Positions 35,159-44,976 of a stretch of 64,000 nucleotides of DNA are shown here, in pieces (within the stretch, counting starts at the first letter, position 1; the number at the start of each line of letters is the position of its first letter). The notes under the pieces were generated by a model. The model made no database searches, was not told where the DNA came from, and was given only the letters and a program-made list of their open reading frames with translations. Position numbers and translations under genes: made by a program. The DNA comes from Simiduia curdlanivorans (lineage in GTDB: Bacteria; Pseudomonadota; Gammaproteobacteria; Pseudomonadales; Cellvibrionaceae): positions 1,924,501 to 1,988,500 of the forward strand of contig NZ_JAUFQG010000004.1 of the NCBI RefSeq assembly GCF_030409605.1. The letters are read 5' to 3'.

Positions 35159-37801
35159 TTAAAAGCGGTGACGGATGTTGCCGCTGTAAACACGACCGGA
35201 GATAGAGTACAAGCCCGTGCTCACGCTCTCGGTGTTAGTGTTCCAACCAGTGGCTGTTTCAATCGATGGATCTTCGTCTGTCAGGTTTTGAATGCCGAAC
35301 GAGAACTCAGTACCGAAGGGCGCCGTGTACAAAAAGTTGAGGTCGTGGCTATCCCACTGCTCGAACTTACCGCCGTAATCAGATTCAGTTTCGTCAATCC
35401 AAGTGTAATTATAGACCACAGTAACCATGTCTAAACTATAGCGGACTCCGAAATTAAATCTGTTTTCTGGGAAGCCTTGAGTTCCTGCACGCTCAATCAC
35501 ACCAATGATTGGTAGCTCTTCGTCATACTTCTGTATGTTTGACAGGACAGCGTCAAAATCGAAGCTACCAATGCCAGTCTCTAGGCCGTAGTTGATCTTG
35601 AAATCTAGTCCCTGTACTTCGCGAGATGCGAGGTTTCCGTAAACGTTCACAATGCCACAGAAAGGTAGCGGTTGAGTGTTACCCTCGCAGCGCGTGATGT
35701 TGCCTGGAATGCCGTTTACCGTTGGGGTCCTGTTAACATACATACCTGGAGCCAATTGACCTTGGCGCTCGAGCTCCAATACATCATTGGTATCCAGTGT
35801 TTGCACTACGTCATCAATGGTGATGTTCCACAGATCAACGCTCATGCTCAAGCTGTCCAGAGGTTCGATTACAAAGCCAATATTGTAAGACTCGGTGGTC
35901 TCTGGTTGTAACTCAGGGTTGCCGCCGGTGTGTTGCTCCAGTTGTGAATTGGGGCAGGCGTTGTCAGCAATACCCTGTGCTCGGCAGCGGAGCAAGTCTG
36001 GGGCTTGTGGGAAGTCTTGAGCTAGTTCGGAATACATGGCAGTAAGGTTAGGTGCTTTAAAGCCCTCGCCCCATGAAGCGCGGATAGTCAGCCAGTCAGT
36101 GGGCTGGTAGCGTCCGGAAAGCATGGGTGAGAACTCGCTGCCTACATCGTCGTAATCATCGAAGCGAGCGGCAACGTTGATTGCTAAGTTGTCGAGAACA
36201 GGTAGTTCTACTTCGCCGAAGACGGCTTGGCGAGAGCGGCTACCGGATGAACTGTTACCAGCACTCCCTAAAACGTTACCTGCTTCGCGGTACGAGTCGT
36301 AGATATCTTGATAAGATTCGCGACCGTATTCCCAGCCGGCTGCCCAACCAATTGCGCCACCAGCTAATTGGACGCTGTCCATTGAGCCGTCAAGCGTGAT
36401 TCCATACCCTTCGAATTGGGTGTTAATGTCTCGGCTCAGCGTTGCACTTGAGGCTGCGATCGCACCTGCATTATCTTCGTCGAAGGGGTTGAGGAAGTTG
36501 TATTCTCCAGAGGTAACTAAGTCCTCAATAACGCTGGTTAGAATGTAGTTGTAGCCAATTTCTGCCGCTTCAAAGCGGTAGTCGCGAGCGTAAACTTCAT
36601 AATTGACTTCATCGTTAAACAGGTTACCGCTTAGGCCAATGGTGGTGTCCAATTCATTAGATGCACCTGAATCATCGCGAGTGCCATGTCCCACAAAGCG
36701 GTGATAAAGAATGAAGTCCTCGCCAAAGGTGTTTAGCGGTGCTGTCTCGTCTACTACGAAACCACCGATTGCGGGGGCAAAAACACCTAAGTCTTCTTTA
36801 TTCATGTAGCGGTTTTCAAAGAAGATCTTATGGTCGTCATTGATGTTGTACTCGCCCGCTAAGAAGGTAGAGCGACGCTCGTAGCCACGAGTAATGGCTT
36901 TGAAGTCAGCGTAGGCGTAGCCACAGCCTGTACCTGGTACGCCAAAGGGGTCTGCAACGGGTGTTAGGCCTGAGTAATCACAAGTACCTACGGGCCCTAG
37001 AGCGCGTGAAAAGTCCATGGAGAACGCTGAGTTACCGCCCCCATTGATACCTTGTAAATCAGTACTGCCATCTACCGGCAATACTCCGGCAGGGGAATTG
37101 ATCTTAACCTTGGAGAAGTCTCGGTCACGATCATAGATTGTGCCTTTCTTAGCGTATTCAGCCGAGAAAACGATACTGCCCTTGTCTGATGCAGTACCTG
37201 CTGTAAAGCTAAAGTTTTCTCCTTTGGCGTCATCGCGATCTGGTTGTGAGCCGCCGACACTGATTTCAACGCCTTCCCAGTTCTTTTTCATAATGACGTT
37301 TACAACGCCGCCGATAGCGTCTGCACCGTAAACTGCTGAGGCGCTGTCGGTCAGGATTTCAACGCGTTCAATAGCTGCCATCGGAATGGTGCTAATGTCT
37401 ACCGCTGACGTGCCTGTCCAAGGGTTGCCCGGTACGCGACGACCGTTCACCAATACCGCAGTGCGGTCAGGGCCAAGACCTTTAAGGTCAACCAATGCTA
37501 CTGAGCCGAAGCTGGAGCCGGATTGGTCGCGGTACGAGCCCAACGTGTTATATGTGCTATGACGCAAATATTCACCAACGGTATCGTAGCCGCTTAGTTG
37601 CATGTCTTCTAAGCTAACAGTAGTTACGGGGCGCGGAGTGTCAGATATCGCGGAGGCAATACGTGAACCCGTTACCATGACTTCCTCAATTGCGTTTATA
37701 TCATCTTGAGCGAAGGTTGGAGTTGCAGACAGCATGGCTGCACCAGCAGCACCGAGTGCCGCCAGCTTGATTGCTGTAGCTAGTTTTGTGCGTTTAACCA
37801 T
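35159..37801 (-). CDS. TonB-dependent receptor
   Basis: An 880-residue outer-membrane receptor. A signal peptide ends near TFA (residue 31), followed by the TonB-box-like segment AIEEVMVTGSRI. The plug domain has LVNGRRVPGNP and SASAVYGADAIGGVVNVIM (about residues 115-170). A 22-strand barrel should follow, and the chain ends in HRF with the usual terminal Phe. It lacks an STN domain, so it does not signal through FecR itself. It lies 142 nt downstream of the STN receptor and could share its control. Receptors with this plug sequence in marine gammaproteobacteria take up many polymers, so cargo stays open. Confidence 0.92.
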   Translation of the reverse strand: MVKRTKLATAIKLAALGAAGAAMLSATPTFAQDDINAIEEVMVTGSRIASAISDTPRPVTTVSLEDMQLSGYDTVGEYLRHSTYNTLGSYRDQSGSSFGSVALVDLKGLGPDRTAVLVNGRRVPGNPWTGTSAVDISTIPMAAIERVEILTDSASAVYGADAIGGVVNVIMKKNWEGVEISVGGSQPDRDDAKGENFSFTAGTASDKGSIVFSAEYAKKGTIYDRDRDFSKVKINSPAGVLPVDGSTDLQGINGGGNSAFSMDFSRALGPVGTCDYSGLTPVADPFGVPGTGCGYAYADFKAITRGYERRSTFLAGEYNINDDHKIFFENRYMNKEDLGVFAPAIGGFVVDETAPLNTFGEDFILYHRFVGHGTRDDSGASNELDTTIGLSGNLFNDEVNYEVYARDYRFEAAEIGYNYILTSVIEDLVTSGEYNFLNPFDEDNAGAIAASSATLSRDINTQFEGYGITLDGSMDSVQLAGGAIGWAAGWEYGRESYQDIYDSYREAGNVLGSAGNSSSGSRSRQAVFGEVELPVLDNLAINVAARFDDYDDVGSEFSPMLSGRYQPTDWLTIRASWGEGFKAPNLTAMYSELAQDFPQAPDLLRCRAQGIADNACPNSQLEQHTGGNPELQPETTESYNIGFVIEPLDSLSMSVDLWNITIDDVVQTLDTNDVLELERQGQLAPGMYVNRTPTVNGIPGNITRCEGNTQPLPFCGIVNVYGNLASREVQGLDFKINYGLETGIGSFDFDAVLSNIQKYDEELPIIGVIERAGTQGFPENRFNFGVRYSLDMVTVVYNYTWIDETESDYGGKFEQWDSHDLNFLYTAPFGTEFSFGIQNLTDEDPSIETATGWNTNTESVSTGLYSISGRVYSGNIRHRF

Positions 37802-37943
37802 TATGGCTTCCTCATTTATGTATTCTTATTGGAGGGTTGGGTTTAGTGGAGCAAACACCAACCTCAGCCCATTAGACGAAGCGGGATTGGGGTGCCTCAA
37901 ATATTTTTTTAGATAAAACGAGATGTTTTAGCGACGGGATAGT

Positions 37944-40904
37944 CTAGAACTTCAGGCTAACCCGCCCGTACCAAAACCGACCTTTTAGGTCGTGGGTGCG
38001 GGAGTCCATGCTGTCGTTGAAGGCAGATGCTGCAAAGGGGGCGGCTTTATCGAGTAGATTGTCTGCCCCTAGGGTCAACTTTAACCCTTTTTTTACCGGT
38101 AACAGATAATTGAGCTGAACGTCGTGGGTAATCCAGCTGTTTATAGTGCGCTGTACGCCGGTTTTAGGCACTTCCTCGTCGAGTGGGCTGACGTAGTTAA
38201 TGGTGTAGTGCAGATCTAGGCCGTCCTGTTGCCAGTGAATGCCGGTATTGGCTTTGAGTTTTGGTAGCGCGCCATTACCTTCGGATGCCTCGTCGGAAAA
38301 GCTGCCGGCCAGCTCTTCGGCGGCCGCGCTAGGGGCTAATTGATCCTTAAATGAATGTAGGTGAGAGGCATTAAGTGAGATTGAGGCTAACCCGGCATCG
38401 ATAAGATGTTGGTATTTTAGGGTTAAGTCCGCGCCGTTAATCTCCCTGCGCCCAATGTTAATAAATGAGGCATCGATTTTTTCGATATCGCCCACAGCGT
38501 TGCGGGCTACCTTGTCTTGAAAAAGGCCTGTTTCGGCATTTTGGTCGACAATGTATTGCGCGGATGCGTCTACCACATCATTTTGCTCTATCCAGAAAAA
38601 ATCTAACGCCGCGTAGAGCCCGGGTAGTTCAGCAGGAGTCCAGACAAGGCCTAAGGTGCTGTTGTTGGAGCTTTCTGGCTCCAGGTTGGTCGAGCCTGAA
38701 AATTCCGTTAAAAACTGATTTCGCGTGGGGTCGCTCTGTTGGCTGCAGCCGGGCAGCACGCCCACATTGTCTGTATTGGCACAGGGGTCATCTAGGAACG
38801 CTTGGGTGGTTTGGCCGCCTTTGTGCAGCTCATTCAGGCTTGGCGCTCGGAAACCTTTTGAGAAGGTTGTTCTGAGTAACAGATGAGCTGTCGGTTGATA
38901 CCTTAATCCAGCCTTGGGTGTAACGGCGGTGCCGAAATCGCTGTAGTGTGAGATTCGGCTGGCAATCTCCAAATCCAAGTGATGTGCCCAGCCGGTGTTT
39001 TGTGCCAGCGGTATTTGAAGCTCGGCAAACATCTCCGAGATATTGCGCGAACCCTCGGTGGCGGTGTTTTCGCCGCCGCCAATATAAAAGTCGTCGCTCG
39101 CCAGCGTGTTGGGCTTTCTGCTGGTGGACTCCTGCCTGACCTCGAAGCCGCCTGCGGCCAACACTTCACCGCTGGCCAGCTCCGCCAATTGTGAGTCGAT
39201 GCTGAAGGATAGCCCGATGAGTTGGCTGTTGCCACGCACCTTGTTGTCGATGCGAATGCTATCGGCCATGTCCTGGGTAAGGCTGCCGGCAGGGCCGAAA
39301 ATGTTGAGCGGGACGCAAGCGGGGGTGGCGTTGCATATCGCTGAGTCTCCTAAGGCTTGTTGGGTTTTCAAGCCGCTTATTAGGTTGGTGCTATCGAGCT
39401 GGGCGTTGGTTCTGCTCCAGAACTGATTTAACTGCCAGCGCACGACGCCGTCATCGCCTTCTAAGCCAAAATTGAGACGATAGGCTTGCGCTTTATTGAC
39501 CTGCTCCCTCGGCCCCAGCTCAACCAGCCGTTTTCGCACATCTTCTAGCGTTTGCCCGAAGGGGTTGAACATGTTGTTTTGGTCAACGTAGATAGGCTCT
39601 GCTTCAAACCCGGTAAAGAGTGGCGTAGGTGCTAAGGTGATGCTGGCTTCGGTGCCGGTATAGGAGGCATCAATAAAAACGCTGGTTGTATGGTTCAGTT
39701 CCAGTCTAGCGGTGGAAAACAGGCTGGCACGGGAGGATGGAGAGATTGAGCTGGTGAATTCAGGGTAATCAAACAGGTCTGTGGCTGAGGCCGCTTCGAA
39801 ATCTGCACTCGAGCTGCCATCCTGACCTTTTATCAGTGTTAGTACTTGGTCATTGACGGTGATTCGCGCATCTGGTGTTGCGCTAGAACGTAAATCTGCT
39901 CCGCCCTTGGCTAGGTTGTTGGCGCTACGAGATATTTCCCTGTCGCGGCTCATGACGCCTTGCTGATTGAAGTAGGAGGCGGCAACCATCAGTGAGGCTG
40001 ATTCAGATTGGCTGCCCCAGAGCAGGCTGGTTGTGGCCGTTTCTAGGTCGGATCGCGACGTTTCGCCGTAGAACTGCTCAACTTGAAAGCCCTCAAAGCT
40101 GTTTCTTAGGATGATATTGACGACCCCAGCAATGGCGTCTGAGCCATAGACCGCAGATGCGCCATCTTTGAGGATTTCGATCCGCTCAACGGCTGCCGGC
40201 GGAATAGAGTTTAAATCGATGGCATCCCCCGCAAGGCCTGAATAAGCGGTTCGCTGGCCGTTTAGCAGTACGAGGGTATTGTTGGCCGGCAGGCCGCGCA
40301 GCGTTACGGTTGCCGTGCCATCGCCGCCGTTACTGACGGCCGTAGAAGTGGAGTTTCCCGCCACTGTGGGTATGAATTTTAAAAACTCGCCCAATGATTG
40401 GGCGCCGCTCGCGGCAAGCTCGGGTTGGGATATGACATCTATGGGCGATGCCCCAGTTACATAACTTCGCCTAATCCGAGAGCCAGTAATGGGCTTGCCT
40501 TCAACGGCTACCTCTTCTAAATACAGATTCAAGTAGTATTCGTCGGGCTGCTCCGCCTCGGCAGCGGCCAGCGTGATAGCGATAACTTGACTGTTAATGA
40601 TTTTGTAGCTTAAGCCAGAGTTAGCGAGCAGTAGGTTGAGCGTCTCTAAGGTTGAAAGCGTTGTTGCTTGTGGCGCGATGCTTGGCGTCAGCTTGCCTTT
40701 TAGCAGGCTGCTGGGGAAAACGATGCTGACATCACCCTCACGGCCCAGTTTAATCAGGCTGTCTGAGAGCGGAATTGGGGCGGTTTGGTGGTTATCGTTA
40801 GATAAGACAACTTGGCTATCGAGCGCTGCAAACGCTGAGCTCGACACCAAGGTGGCTGTTGCTAACCATGCCCGGGCCGCATTGCGGGGTTTTAGTTTGT
40901 GCAT
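37944..40904 (-). CDS. TonB-dependent transducer with STN domain (FecA-like)
   Basis: A 986-residue outer-membrane receptor. I start it at ATG 40904, which gives a normal signal peptide (MHKLKPRNAARAWLATATLV...SAFA). An in-frame TTG at 40997 would add 31 residues ahead of it. After the signal, an STN signalling domain occupies about residues 45-120 (PLSDSLIKLGREGDVSIVF and VITLLL-like strands). The plug has GASPIDVISQPELAASGAQ, LLNGQRTAYSG and ASAVYGSDAIAGVVNIIL, and the barrel ends in SLKF. Together with adjacent fecR and ECF sigma genes it forms a cell-surface signalling trio. The ligand is unknown; the peptide genes nearby are a hint only. Confidence 0.92.
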   Translation of the reverse strand: MHKLKPRNAARAWLATATLVSSSAFAALDSQVVLSNDNHQTAPIPLSDSLIKLGREGDVSIVFPSSLLKGKLTPSIAPQATTLSTLETLNLLLANSGLSYKIINSQVIAITLAAAEAEQPDEYYLNLYLEEVAVEGKPITGSRIRRSYVTGASPIDVISQPELAASGAQSLGEFLKFIPTVAGNSTSTAVSNGGDGTATVTLRGLPANNTLVLLNGQRTAYSGLAGDAIDLNSIPPAAVERIEILKDGASAVYGSDAIAGVVNIILRNSFEGFQVEQFYGETSRSDLETATTSLLWGSQSESASLMVAASYFNQQGVMSRDREISRSANNLAKGGADLRSSATPDARITVNDQVLTLIKGQDGSSSADFEAASATDLFDYPEFTSSISPSSRASLFSTARLELNHTTSVFIDASYTGTEASITLAPTPLFTGFEAEPIYVDQNNMFNPFGQTLEDVRKRLVELGPREQVNKAQAYRLNFGLEGDDGVVRWQLNQFWSRTNAQLDSTNLISGLKTQQALGDSAICNATPACVPLNIFGPAGSLTQDMADSIRIDNKVRGNSQLIGLSFSIDSQLAELASGEVLAAGGFEVRQESTSRKPNTLASDDFYIGGGENTATEGSRNISEMFAELQIPLAQNTGWAHHLDLEIASRISHYSDFGTAVTPKAGLRYQPTAHLLLRTTFSKGFRAPSLNELHKGGQTTQAFLDDPCANTDNVGVLPGCSQQSDPTRNQFLTEFSGSTNLEPESSNNSTLGLVWTPAELPGLYAALDFFWIEQNDVVDASAQYIVDQNAETGLFQDKVARNAVGDIEKIDASFINIGRREINGADLTLKYQHLIDAGLASISLNASHLHSFKDQLAPSAAAEELAGSFSDEASEGNGALPKLKANTGIHWQQDGLDLHYTINYVSPLDEEVPKTGVQRTINSWITHDVQLNYLLPVKKGLKLTLGADNLLDKAAPFAASAFNDSMDSRTHDLKGRFWYGRVSLKF

Positions 40905-41049
40905 CTCTCTCGCATTTTTGGCTGCCACCTCTCTTAGCTGGAGGTTGGTCAGTCCTAAAAAGGTGCTTATTTTGGCTGAATTGGCCGAAATAGACAAAAC
41001 CCACTCGAGGTGTGCCTCAAATGGATTCGTTTACTAGAGAGGTTATATA

Positions 41050-42045
41050 TTATTCGCTACGAGCATACAAGCGAGCGCTGTCGCCGCTGGTGTCCTGCTG
41101 TAGGTCAAATGTGGTGATAAGAGCGGTCAGTGTGGACTCTGGCGTTTGCAAACTAAAGGTGCCAGAGACCCTCAGCTTAGCAAGTGATGGATCAGAGCTG
41201 TCCACGGGCTGCTTGAGATAGCGATTAAGTTCGCTCAGTGCCGCCGTCAGTGGTTGATTTTCGAGCACTAACAGCTTGTTTCTCCAGGCTAGCGCCTGAT
41301 GAGCATTGGTCGCTTGAACGCTAGACAGCCCCTGCAGGTCAATTGAAAGCCCTTCATCGGCTTTGACCAATAATGATTCGGGTTTTATCTGCGGTTGGGT
41401 TTCTCTTTCTTTAACGCTGACTATACCTTCGATGACGGTGACTTTGATATTTGAGGCATCGCGATTAACGCCAAAGGCAGTGCCCACGGCTGTAACAGTG
41501 CCTTCGCCAACGTCAACAACAAAGGGTCTAGCTCGGTTCGAGGCGACTTTGAAAAAGGCTTCGCCGCCGTCTAATATCAGCCTGCGCTCAGAATCTGAAT
41601 ACTGAACGTGGATTTGCGAGTTGGTGTTTAGATTGATAGTCGAGCCATCGGGCAGGTTAATACTTTTTTGCTCGCCGACCTCGGTTGCGTAGTAAAGCGT
41701 ATCGACATCGGCACTGGGTGCCGTTTTGAGTAGGCCAAGGCCGACGAATGCGGCAAGCACTATGGAGGCCAGAGCTGCAGACTGCCAGTTGAAAAACCAT
41801 GTGCTAAAAGAGTGGCTTGACTGCTGGCTTGGCAGAAGCAGGGCTTGTGCTTGGCGTGAGTATTTTAGTGCGCTGGCGGTTTGCCAGTCGCTTAAGGCAT
41901 TGTCAAACGCGAGCTCGTGGTTTGCATCGCGATTTAACCAGCTTGAAAATGCAGCTTTGTCGGCGTGAGTGGCAGCATCAGAGCGTAAGCGGGCTATCCA
42001 GCCGCTAGCTTCGAGTGATAATTGGTTTTGCTCTGCTGCGTTCAC
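41050..42045 (-). CDS. FecR-family anti-sigma factor
   Basis: A 331-residue inner-membrane protein. The N-terminal cytoplasmic part (1-85) is a DUF4880-type sigma-binding region (ASGWIARLRS, FSSWLNRDANHELAFDNALSDW). A single membrane helix spans about 89-107. The periplasmic FecR domain follows (LPDGSTINLNTNSQIHVQY, LILDGGEAFFKVA, FVVDVGEGTVTAVGTAF), then a C-terminal DUF4974-like region that should touch the STN domain of the receptor. It lies 145 nt before the receptor start. Unusually, 461 bp separate it from the sigma gene. Confidence 0.93.
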   Translation of the reverse strand: MNAAEQNQLSLEASGWIARLRSDAATHADKAAFSSWLNRDANHELAFDNALSDWQTASALKYSRQAQALLLPSQQSSHSFSTWFFNWQSAALASIVLAAFVGLGLLKTAPSADVDTLYYATEVGEQKSINLPDGSTINLNTNSQIHVQYSDSERRLILDGGEAFFKVASNRARPFVVDVGEGTVTAVGTAFGVNRDASNIKVTVIEGIVSVKERETQPQIKPESLLVKADEGLSIDLQGLSSVQATNAHQALAWRNKLLVLENQPLTAALSELNRYLKQPVDSSDPSLAKLRVSGTFSLQTPESTLTALITTFDLQQDTSGDSARLYARSE

Positions 42046-42506
42046 TTCTATTCCTGCGATGCATGTGCATCATTAACAACTGGGTTTTAGTTAAAGCTGG
42101 CGATATTGGAGTTTGCTCCCTTATGGCCTTCTACTTTCTTGCGCAAGCCTATCGAGTTGTGAGTAGGCTGGCTGGTCTTGGACACTGCCATAACCAAATA
42201 ATTCATCGTCATCTTAACGCCGGCTATGACTAGTTTTACTCTAGTTATAGCAACCGTATTTTCGCTATCTTAGCGCGGTCTTTATAGCCTTCTCGTCGCT
42301 AAAAAGTTTTAATTCGTCGATTTTCACAGTGTTTGTAGCTATTTATTGCTGTCAAACGCTTGTTTTATCTCAAATATGTCCCGTGCAGGGCGCGCGATAT
42401 TAGCACAGGGATAATTGAATTGGCACCCTTGTTGTGCCCTTTCAGTCATTTAGACGAACAGGGATTCAATGTGCGCAAGAAAAGATGTGGAAAAAGTGAT
42501 CTAGCG
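42046..42506. other. Long gap between ECF sigma and fecR genes
   Basis: Sigma and anti-sigma genes of this type are usually adjacent, yet 461 AT-rich bases lie here. No credible gene is seen; a 72-codon plus-strand frame overlaps fecR and looks spurious. A TTGACA is readable on the minus strand in the middle (complement of TGTCAA near 42350), without a good -10 box. The gap may hold a separate fecR promoter. Confidence 0.45.
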
Positions 42507-43052
42507 CTAAATTTCGCTCGCGCCGACCCTTTCTAGTGCTTTTCTGCACGCTTTTAGTGCTTGCAGGATGTATTTTTCGACACTTGATACTGAAATTGCC
42601 ATTTCTTGCGCAATTTCCGCATAGGAGAGGCCTTTTAGGCGGTGTAGCAGGAACGCTTGGCGGCACTTCAGGGGTAGCTTGCCGATAGCCTTTTCCATTT
42701 CGTTGAGTTGCTGTTTCGCGGCGAGTAATCGCTCTGGCGTGCAGTAATCCGGCATGGCGCCTGGAATTTCGTAGTCGGCTAGTTGCCTTGTAACCTCGCC
42801 TTGAAGGTAATTGCTGTGTAGCTTTTCTCGTCTGATTTGGTCGATCGCGAGATTGGATGCGGTTTGGTAAAGGTAGGCTTTCGGGTTTTCCAACTCGCCC
42901 GCTTCGGCCAGCTTTTGTATGCGGATGAAGGCGTTTTGTGCGATATCTTCAGCATCTTGCGCACTCTTCATCTTTCGAGTCAGGTAGCGCACCAATCCCG
43001 TAGCATGGCTGTCAAACAGTTGTTCGAGCATTGATTTTTTAGGTAATGCCAT
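42507..43052 (-). CDS. ECF sigma factor (FecI-like)
   Basis: A 181-residue extracytoplasmic-function sigma factor. Region 2 includes YLTRKMKSAQDAEDIAQNAFIRIQKL and AYLYQTASNLAIDQIRRE. Region 4 includes LPLKCRQAFLLHRLKGLSYAEIAQEMAISVSSVEKYI, the FecI-type helix-turn-helix. A second start, ATG at 43031, is possible. It should direct transcription of the downstream receptor genes when the STN receptor binds its ligand and FecR releases or activates it. Target promoters were not identified by eye. Confidence 0.93.
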   Translation of the reverse strand: MALPKKSMLEQLFDSHATGLVRYLTRKMKSAQDAEDIAQNAFIRIQKLAEAGELENPKAYLYQTASNLAIDQIRREKLHSNYLQGEVTRQLADYEIPGAMPDYCTPERLLAAKQQLNEMEKAIGKLPLKCRQAFLLHRLKGLSYAEIAQEMAISVSSVEKYILQALKACRKALERVGASEI

Positions 43053-43247
43053 GTACCAAAGGTGTCTTTAGGTTGGATATTTTGTCGTTATGGGCGCTTT
43101 TCCCTAACTAGGGCGTATCGAGCGAGTGGCGTTTTATATCACAGGCGGAGTTTATAGGACAGCGCTTGCACTTCGCAACAGCAGGTTGCGACTCAGGCTT
43201 GCTGTCTCGGGTATGATGCACGGCTTTGGGACAAGGGATATCGAGTC

Positions 43248-44048
43248 ATGATTAACGCGGTAATGCACCTACTATCGTGGGGTCTGGTCATTGTGTTGGT
43301 TTGGGGGCATCTCGGTGCTGCGCCGGCGCAGCAGAAGAGCGAGTTTCGCGGTGTGGCCGAGCTGGGGCAGGGCACCTACTTGGTGGCATCTGGGGCGGCC
43401 AATCAATTCGGTCTGCTGAAATACGATGACGCGGGCTTGGGTTTTCGCGCCATAAGAATTGACGATTGGGAAGGGTATTTGGCTGGGCAGCTGATCGGCC
43501 TTTGCGCGGTCAAAGGTTATGACGGCGAGGTTGTGGCCGCCATCGCTCAGCCAGATGGCCAGTCCGCACTCGTGCATATTCAAGTGCGAAATTGGTCGAA
43601 AACTCCAAGATCTGCCATCTTGGGGCGGGCCTTGTTACCACAATCACTGGCTTTAACGGCATTCAGTTGTGGCGAGGCATCACAAACGACCATGGCAGTA
43701 TCGCTGTTTAGCCATGAGCAAAATCTTTCCGCCGATTACGTCTTCGAGGGCTATAAGCTCGCGAATCTAAAGCCTATCGATAGCTATCCGACGCTGCTTG
43801 AGCGCGATCTATCAGGCGCCTATGAGGATGCGCGCGGCCGGTGGTTGGCGGTTGCCGACGCGGGTGGGCCGGGCACGGTTATTTGGTCATTACCCTTTGA
43901 CGCAGAGGCCTATCCGGCATTCCGTTTGGACGGGTTTAACGTGACCGGTATTGCCGTCGGCCCCAAGGGCTACGATATTAGCGTTGTTACCTCTGAGCCG
44001 GGCTTGGGCAGTGTTTGGCGCCCCTTGGGCGCAGCATTAGCCCAGTAG
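43248..44048 (+). CDS. Secreted protein of unknown function
   Basis: I do not recognise this 266-residue protein. A signal peptide (MINAVMHLLSWGLVIVLVWGHLGAAPAQ) is followed by repeated short beta-strand units with Gly-Tyr turns, such as GVAELGQGTYLVASGAANQFGLL and GVAVGPKGYDISVV-like segments. This could be a small beta-propeller, but I cannot count blades with confidence. Two cysteines in the mature part (near residues 86 and 141) may form a disulfide. It converges with the HDOD gene, and their coding ends overlap by 12 bp. Function and partners are unknown. Confidence 0.75.
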   Translation: MINAVMHLLSWGLVIVLVWGHLGAAPAQQKSEFRGVAELGQGTYLVASGAANQFGLLKYDDAGLGFRAIRIDDWEGYLAGQLIGLCAVKGYDGEVVAAIAQPDGQSALVHIQVRNWSKTPRSAILGRALLPQSLALTAFSCGEASQTTMAVSLFSHEQNLSADYVFEGYKLANLKPIDSYPTLLERDLSGAYEDARGRWLAVADAGGPGTVIWSLPFDAEAYPAFRLDGFNVTGIAVGPKGYDISVVTSEPGLGSVWRPLGAALAQ

Positions 44049-44849
44049 CGCGTCTAGGCCTGAGTCAAGGGTTTTGGTTTCGGCCAACTTATCCTTCATT
44101 TGCTCGACATTGATACCAATGGATTCTGCCAGCTGGTCTGGGAATTCTGCCTGCATCTGCTCGGGGTGTTTACTGGCGTTCATAGAGAGAATAAATATCG
44201 CCAGATAGACGAGCTTGGCGTAGGGCGCAGATTGACCTGGCGACAATTGAAAGCGCACAGCGTCAACGATGTCACTTGGGAAGCGCCAGTTTTGCGCCAG
44301 TTCTGCACCGGCATCGGTGAAGTCGAAGCCGAGTTGAAGGTCTTGTGTTTGTTTTCGGTCCAGCCCTTGGCTTACTGCGCCGTCAATTTCCGCGGCTTTA
44401 TCGGGTGCTAGGGTGTGGATGAGTAGGCCGCCAATGTTGTGCATCATGCCGCAGGTAAAGGCGACTTCTGGGTCTAGCTTAGTAAATTTTGCCAGCCATT
44501 TACACAGTGCCGCACAGGTAAAGCTGTTGCGCCAGAATTGTTTGATATCGAAGCTTTCTGGCGTTTTAAACGCCGAGGTTAGACCCGACGCTAACACCAG
44601 TGTTCTCAGGGCGTTAAAACCCAAAATTACCACTGCGTCATTTACCGAGCCTATTTTACGATTGCCGCCATAGCGGGCAGAATTGGCCATGCGCAACACC
44701 TTGGCGGTGAGCACTTGGTCGGAGGCGATTTTTTTTGCAATGGCATCGGTGTTGACGTTATTGTCGCCAAAGCTTTCGATCAATTCTTGTACAATTTTCG
44801 GGATGTTGGGTAGTTGCTGAGCGTTGTTCATCATTGCTTTCAGTGGCAT
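44037..44849 (-). CDS. HDOD-domain protein
   Basis: A 270-residue cytoplasmic protein that is nearly all HDOD domain, a degenerate relative of HD phosphohydrolases found in signalling proteins. Blocks include LPNIPKIVQELIESF, ILGFNALRTLVLASGL and CGMMHNIGGLLIHTL. The HD-type metal residues are largely absent, so it is probably a protein-protein interaction module and not an enzyme. ATG 44849 is chosen because GAGGT precedes it; a TTG 11 codons upstream is less likely. It is divergent from a membrane diguanylate cyclase 127 nt away, which hints at a link to c-di-GMP signalling. Confidence 0.87.
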   Translation of the reverse strand: MPLKAMMNNAQQLPNIPKIVQELIESFGDNNVNTDAIAKKIASDQVLTAKVLRMANSARYGGNRKIGSVNDAVVILGFNALRTLVLASGLTSAFKTPESFDIKQFWRNSFTCAALCKWLAKFTKLDPEVAFTCGMMHNIGGLLIHTLAPDKAAEIDGAVSQGLDRKQTQDLQLGFDFTDAGAELAQNWRFPSDIVDAVRFQLSPGQSAPYAKLVYLAIFILSMNASKHPEQMQAEFPDQLAESIGINVEQMKDKLAETKTLDSGLDALLG

Positions 44850-44976
44850 GGCGCGACCTCTATTTTCAATTTGTCGGCTCAAAGCATAGTGCAGAAACGG
44901 CCGACTGCTACCCTAGGCTAGCCAGCGTCTTACTAAGGTCTACACTGACCAGTGAGCCATCAAATTAGGGGTAGGT

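Noticed and set aside
42015..42233. 72-codon plus-strand frame in the sigma/fecR gap
   Set aside because: It overlaps the fecR start, has no clear ribosome-binding site and no recognisable product.
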